Shown: positions 60,553-64,000 of the stretch, in pieces
How positions within the stretch are numbered: position 1 is the first letter of the stretch
Layout of the letters: each line of letters begins with the position of its first letter
Source of the DNA: Flaccisagitta enflata
Lineage: Eukaryota > Chaetognatha > Sagittoidea > Aphragmophora
Length of the DNA: 64,000 nt
Assembly: GCA_965153355.1 (NCBI GenBank)
Contig: OZ231126.1
Span: 95,852,001 to 95,916,000 of the forward strand
Reading direction: 5' to 3'
Notes under the pieces: generated by a model
What the model saw: the letters and a program-made list of their open reading frames with translations, nothing else
Database searches by the model: none
What the model was told of the DNA's origin: nothing
Made by a program: the position numbers and the translations under genes

Positions 60553-60632
60553 ATTGGAAGCAAGATGAGATGGGGGAGGTGTATGGGGAAGGAGGGTTGG
60601 GAGTTCGAGGGAGATGGATGGCGGGGAGGAAG
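60553..60632 (+). repeat. G-rich duplicated segment, copy 2
   Basis: GGAAGCAAGATGAGATGGGG to GAGATGGATGGCGGGGAGGA. A shorter, less G-rich relative of 60,160-60,306. Confidence 0.68.
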
Positions 60633-60785
60633 AAGCAGAAGGTGGTAAGACGTAGGGACGAAGCCACTCATGAGAATAATTGTTGCTTCACCTGTGAGGA
60701 TCCTCTCATCTCTGATTTCCCACGTTTTACAACTGTTTTATGGCTCAGTCTGGGATTTGGGGATGAACCAAATTTCCCGGTTCCG

Positions 60786-61638
60786 CCTCGTCTGTGTCTG
60801 ACAACTGTTGTCTTAAGTTGAGCCTCATCTCGTTTCCTGTCTGACAAGTGTTGTCTTAAGTTGAGCCTCGTCTCTGTTACAGTCTGACAACTGTTGTCTT
60901 AAGTTGAGCCTCGTCTCTGTTACTGTCTGACAACTGTTGTCTTAAGTTGAGCCTCATCTCTTTTCCTGTATGACAAGTGTTATCTTAAGTTGAGCCTCAT
61001 CTCGTTTCCTGTATGACAAGTGTTGTCTTAAGTTGAACCTCATCTCTTTTCCTGTCTGACAAGTGTTGTCTTATGTTGAACGTTGTCTTGGTTCTTGTCT
61101 GACAGGTGTTGTTTGAAGTTGAGCCTCGTCTCTGTTACTTTCTGACAAGTGTTGTCTTAAGTTGAGCCTCATCTCTGTTTCTGTCTGACAATTGTTGCCT
61201 TAAGTTGAGCCTTGTCTCTGTTACTGTCTGACAAGTTTTGCTTTTAGTTGAGCCTCATCTCTTTTCCTGTCTGACAGGTGTTGTCTTATGTGGAGCGTTG
61301 TCTCTGTTCCTGTCTGACAAGTATTGTTTAAAATTGAGCCTCGTCTCTGTTTCTGTCTGACAAGTATTGCCTTAAGTTGAGCCTCGTCTCTATTCTTGTC
61401 TGACAGGTGTTGTCTTAAGTTGAGCTTCTTCTCTGTTCCTCTTTGACAAACGTTGTCTTATGTTGAGCCTATTCTCTGTTCCTGTCTGACAGGTGTTCTC
61501 TATAGTTGAAAGGTGTTGTTTGATGTTGAGCCTTGTCTCTGTTCGTAACTGATAGCTGTTGTCTAAAGTTGAGCCTATTCTCTGTTCCTGTCTGACAGGT
61601 GTTTTCTGAAGTTGAGCCTCATCTCTGTTCCTGTCAAC
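60786..61638. repeat. 43-bp minisatellite, about 20 copies
   Basis: Unit: GTTGAGCCTCATCTCTGTTC, CTGTCTGACAAGTGTTGTCT, TAA. The copies differ by substitutions and a few indels, and there are no unique spacers, so this is a tandem minisatellite rather than a CRISPR array. Confidence 0.93.
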
Positions 61639-62147
61639 TCTCGTACTTTCATTTTCAATCCGTTTTTCTTATAGAGATTATCTTGAACACTCATCAGCAA
61701 TGAAATGGAGTGAATATCAAGTTTATATATTAGGTATCGAGATAAAAAAAAAACATTAGACAAGATGATCTCTGGCCTTTGGGTCAGACATGGACAGAAG
61801 ACTAAAGAATTGTCATAAGAAAAACTACAAGTAACATTATGACTCAAAATTTGTAACGTTTCATTTCGACTTGAAATAATTTGATTTAAAAACAAACATT
61901 CATGTATACATGCATTTATTGTTACATTGATTCCAATGTTGGGTAATAATCGCAAGTTGCGGCATTACCTTAAAGTTGAGGTGCCCTTTAGAAAGCGAGA
62001 TAGGCAGTGAGTTAAAATTCCCGGCACGTTGTTGTCATGTCTCTGTAGCCTGTAAGTTAAAGAAACGACGACGGCCAGTGCAGTGGTCGAGAAGGCAAGT
62101 AGTATAAAATAAAATGCCGTTCCTCGGAAGTTGCCGGAAGTTGAGAT
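61639..62147. other. Unassigned sequence
   Basis: The 126-aa minus-strand frame at 61,575-61,955 overlaps the minisatellite and has no recognisable domain. Confidence 0.4.
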
Positions 62148-62400
62148 GCCGCGCCACTTGGCCGCGTCGGCCGCGCCACTAGGCTGCATCGGCCGCGCCA
62201 CTGTTGCGTCGGTTGTGCCACCTGGCCGCGTCGGCCGCGCCATTTGGCCATGTCGGCCGCGCCATTTGGCCATGTCGGCCACGCACTTGGCCATGTCGGC
62301 CGCGTCACTAGGCAGTATTGGCCGCGCCACCTGGCCGCGTCGGCCGCGCACTTGGCCATGTCGGCCGCGCCGCTTCACTATATCGGCCGCGCCACATCAC
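62148..62400. repeat. CpG-rich 22-bp minisatellite
   Basis: About 12 units of GCCGCGCCATTTGGCCATGT CG with variants (ACTTGGCCGCG, CACTAGGC). Strikingly GC- and CpG-rich against AT-rich flanks. Confidence 0.92.
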
Positions 62401-62899
62401 CGAATTGGCCTCGACTGGAGACACAGAGTCACCGTTCATTTCAGTCAGTTCAATTGGCGTCATTTCCTTTCTTCTCGTCCCATCTACCTTGATTGCACAA
62501 TGGGATGAAAATAGGTCGGGGATATCATACATGTACAGAGTATCTTACATGTAATGTTGGGCAAATCTAGCTTCATGATAGCATAAATTGGAACTCCATG
62601 AAGCTTACTGAATATATTACACTTTTGATGTCAAGATCAGTTATTTAGTTATTTAATTATTTCAAGATTGTATCTATCAAAATGATACTGTAATTAAAAA
62701 CGCCGAACTCAAACACTTATCAATGTCTGTTTACACCTGTTTTTAAAGGGTAGCATGAGAGAAACAAAACAAATAGAGTTTTCTTCTTAAGTTTGTAACA
62801 CATGGTATGCAAATTTCCAAGACTGAAAAATGATAGCTCTGCGAGATTATACCCCAAAGTGGGCGATGTCTTTCTTTATCTTTGATTGGCGTCTACTTC
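62401..62899. other. Unassigned AT-rich sequence
   Basis: No features recognised. Confidence 0.4.
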
Positions 62900-63040
62900 A
62901 TGGAGAAACGCCGACGCGGCGTCCTCCATTCACCGGCTTTCTCATAGCAGCGCCGACGCGGCGTTTGCAGCGGCGCCTGCAGCGGCGCCATCCCTCGATG
63001 CCATTTACAACCATTTCGTCGAAAAGCTCCCTGGACGCCG
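62900..63040. other. CpG-rich segment with repeated palindrome
   Basis: CGCCGACGCGGCG occurs at about 62,909 and 62,951, followed by GCAGCGGCGCCTGCAGCGGC. A short GC island in AT-rich DNA. The 96-aa frame through it is not recognisable. Confidence 0.6.
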
Positions 63041-63324
63041 CTTCACTTGAAGAAAGGAAAAAGGAGGCAAGAAGGGGGGAGAAAAGGAGGAAGAGGAAAA
63101 GGAGGAAGGTGAGGGGATGAGGAGGAGGCAGCTGGAGACAACAAGAAGGATAAAGGAAATAGGAGTTACTTACTGTTTTATTCATTTATCCGTTTGTCTG
63201 TACTTTGGTCAATCTGTTTGATTGTTTTCCTATGACATGTTCAACAAGAAGTTGAAATATAGTTATAAAATACCCGACAACTGAAAAAGCAATGTGTGTA
63301 TGAATTCATGTATTTATACGCCTG

Positions 63325-63335
63325 TTTGTTTGTCA

Positions 63336-63387
<52 letters not shown>

Positions 63388-63392
63388 TTCTA

Positions 63393-63470
<78 letters not shown>
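63325..63470. repeat. (TGTC)n then (TC)n microsatellite
   Basis: TGTC units with one TTTCTA interruption, then TC to 63,469. Same composite form as 2,389-2,567. Confidence 0.96.
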
Positions 63471-63472
<2 letters not shown>

Positions 63473-63779
63473 TTTAATTTCTTTCCTTCGTCAATTCTCG
63501 ATTCTCTCTTCCTTTTTTTCCTTTTTAGGCTGGACAAGGAAAAGAAGATAAAATGACAAAAGGAGGCCAATTAGATGGAAAACTGACACAAGGATAAATG
63601 ATGTAGAAGGAAGGAAAGGAGGGTCACCTTGATGAACAAACTGACAAATGACAAACGACAAATGACTCCCTGTGCAAATGCTGACAAATAACGGAGTGGG
63701 TAATAAAGTTGGCCAAACGATGACAGATGGTGACTTAAACGGGAAAAATGAATGTCCACGATAAAACTTTTTCATTTCT
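63471..63779. other. Unassigned sequence
   Basis: GACAAATGACAAACGACAAATGAC at 63,642-63,668 is a short direct repeat. Otherwise nothing. Confidence 0.4.
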
Positions 63780-64000
63780 GGACGTGTTTCCAGTGTTGAC
63801 TAAACTCGCGATCATTCCTGGTAATCGCGTTTACAGCGTGGATACATTTCTACAAATCTAAACCGACCCATGAGGTGGTGAGCTAAGTTAGTGAGCCCAT
63901 GAATGAAGCGAGTGAGCAATAGCAAAGCATGAGCAAAGCGTGAGCATTAACAAAGAATGAGCAGTGCGAGCGAACAAACGCAGCAAGCGAGGGAGTAGCC
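63780..64000 (+). mobile_element. Family E element, cut by the window edge
   Basis: GGACGTGTTTCCAGTGTTGA, CGATCATTCCTGGTAATCGC, GTGAGCCCATGAATGAAGCG and GCGAGCGAACAAACGCAGC parallel the copy at 4,963. The right terminus lies outside the window. Confidence 0.72.

Noticed and set aside
60786-61638. CRISPR-like array
   Set aside because: A contiguous 43-bp tandem repeat without unique spacers, in a eukaryotic context. The same applies to the 20-bp array at 14,085-14,570 and the 22-bp array at 62,148.

Overview
The window looks like intergenic DNA from a microsatellite-rich animal genome, most likely an invertebrate; I cannot name the species. The evidence is eukaryotic throughout: a non-LTR retrotransposon reverse transcriptase of the Jockey/CR1 type, TA-flanked CAGT-ended miniature elements of the Tc1/mariner/pogo kind, one long homopeptide-rich exon ending at a canonical GTAAGT splice donor, and dozens of long di-, tri- and tetranucleotide arrays (by eye roughly a tenth of the window). 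No bacterial genes, operons, rRNA or intact tRNA genes are visible. Most long open frames are translations of simple repeats and are not listed as genes.

Only two coding regions can be supported. (1) 33,338-35,988, minus strand: a 5'-truncated LINE with an uninterrupted 863-codon frame (C-terminal half of the endonuclease, complete reverse transcriptase) and a (CAA)n tail 17 bases after its stop. (2) 52,968-54,374, plus strand: one exon encoding a protein dominated by poly-Q, poly-N, poly-H and poly-A tracts, resembling low-complexity regions of animal transcription or RNA regulators. Its family is not recognisable here, and its remaining exons must lie downstream, probably beyond the window.

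The rest is a dense, nested mosaic of short repeat families that I defined by comparing parts of the window with each other. Family D (about 20 copies, 130-300 bp) begins with a palindromic tip close to AGTCGCGTGCACGCGACT and ends in GTATCCGGCCTTGTT. Foldback-like families A, B and C share the tip GCAGCGGCCCCAAAGGGG and have arms made of 20-40 bp tandem subrepeats. Others are palindromic MITE G, family F, TIR family E, pogo-like MITEs, and several single TIR elements. They nest: B sits in A at 45.3-46.1 kb, a 994-bp TIR element sits in a D copy at 17.4-18.4 kb, and D copies sit in pogo-like MITEs.

Layout: 0-9 kb, 80-bp satellite, foldback A1, D and E copies, MITE G and foldback B1. 9-13 kb, microsatellites and D copies. 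13-19 kb, foldback A2 and nested TIR elements. 19-22 kb, microsatellites. 22-28 kb, family F plus five foldbacks. 28-33 kb, compound microsatellites. 33-36 kb, the LINE. 36-42 kb, D copies, a 285-bp direct duplication and a short palindrome. 42.6-44.2 kb, copy A of an inverted segmental duplication whose copy B is 57.4-59.2 kb. 44-52 kb, a foldback cluster. 52-56 kb, the homopeptide exon and CAA arrays. 59-64 kb, microsatellites, a 43-bp minisatellite, a CpG-rich 22-bp minisatellite and an E copy. Comparing the two arms of the duplication gives a filled/empty site pair for family D, the strongest evidence in the window that D is mobile.
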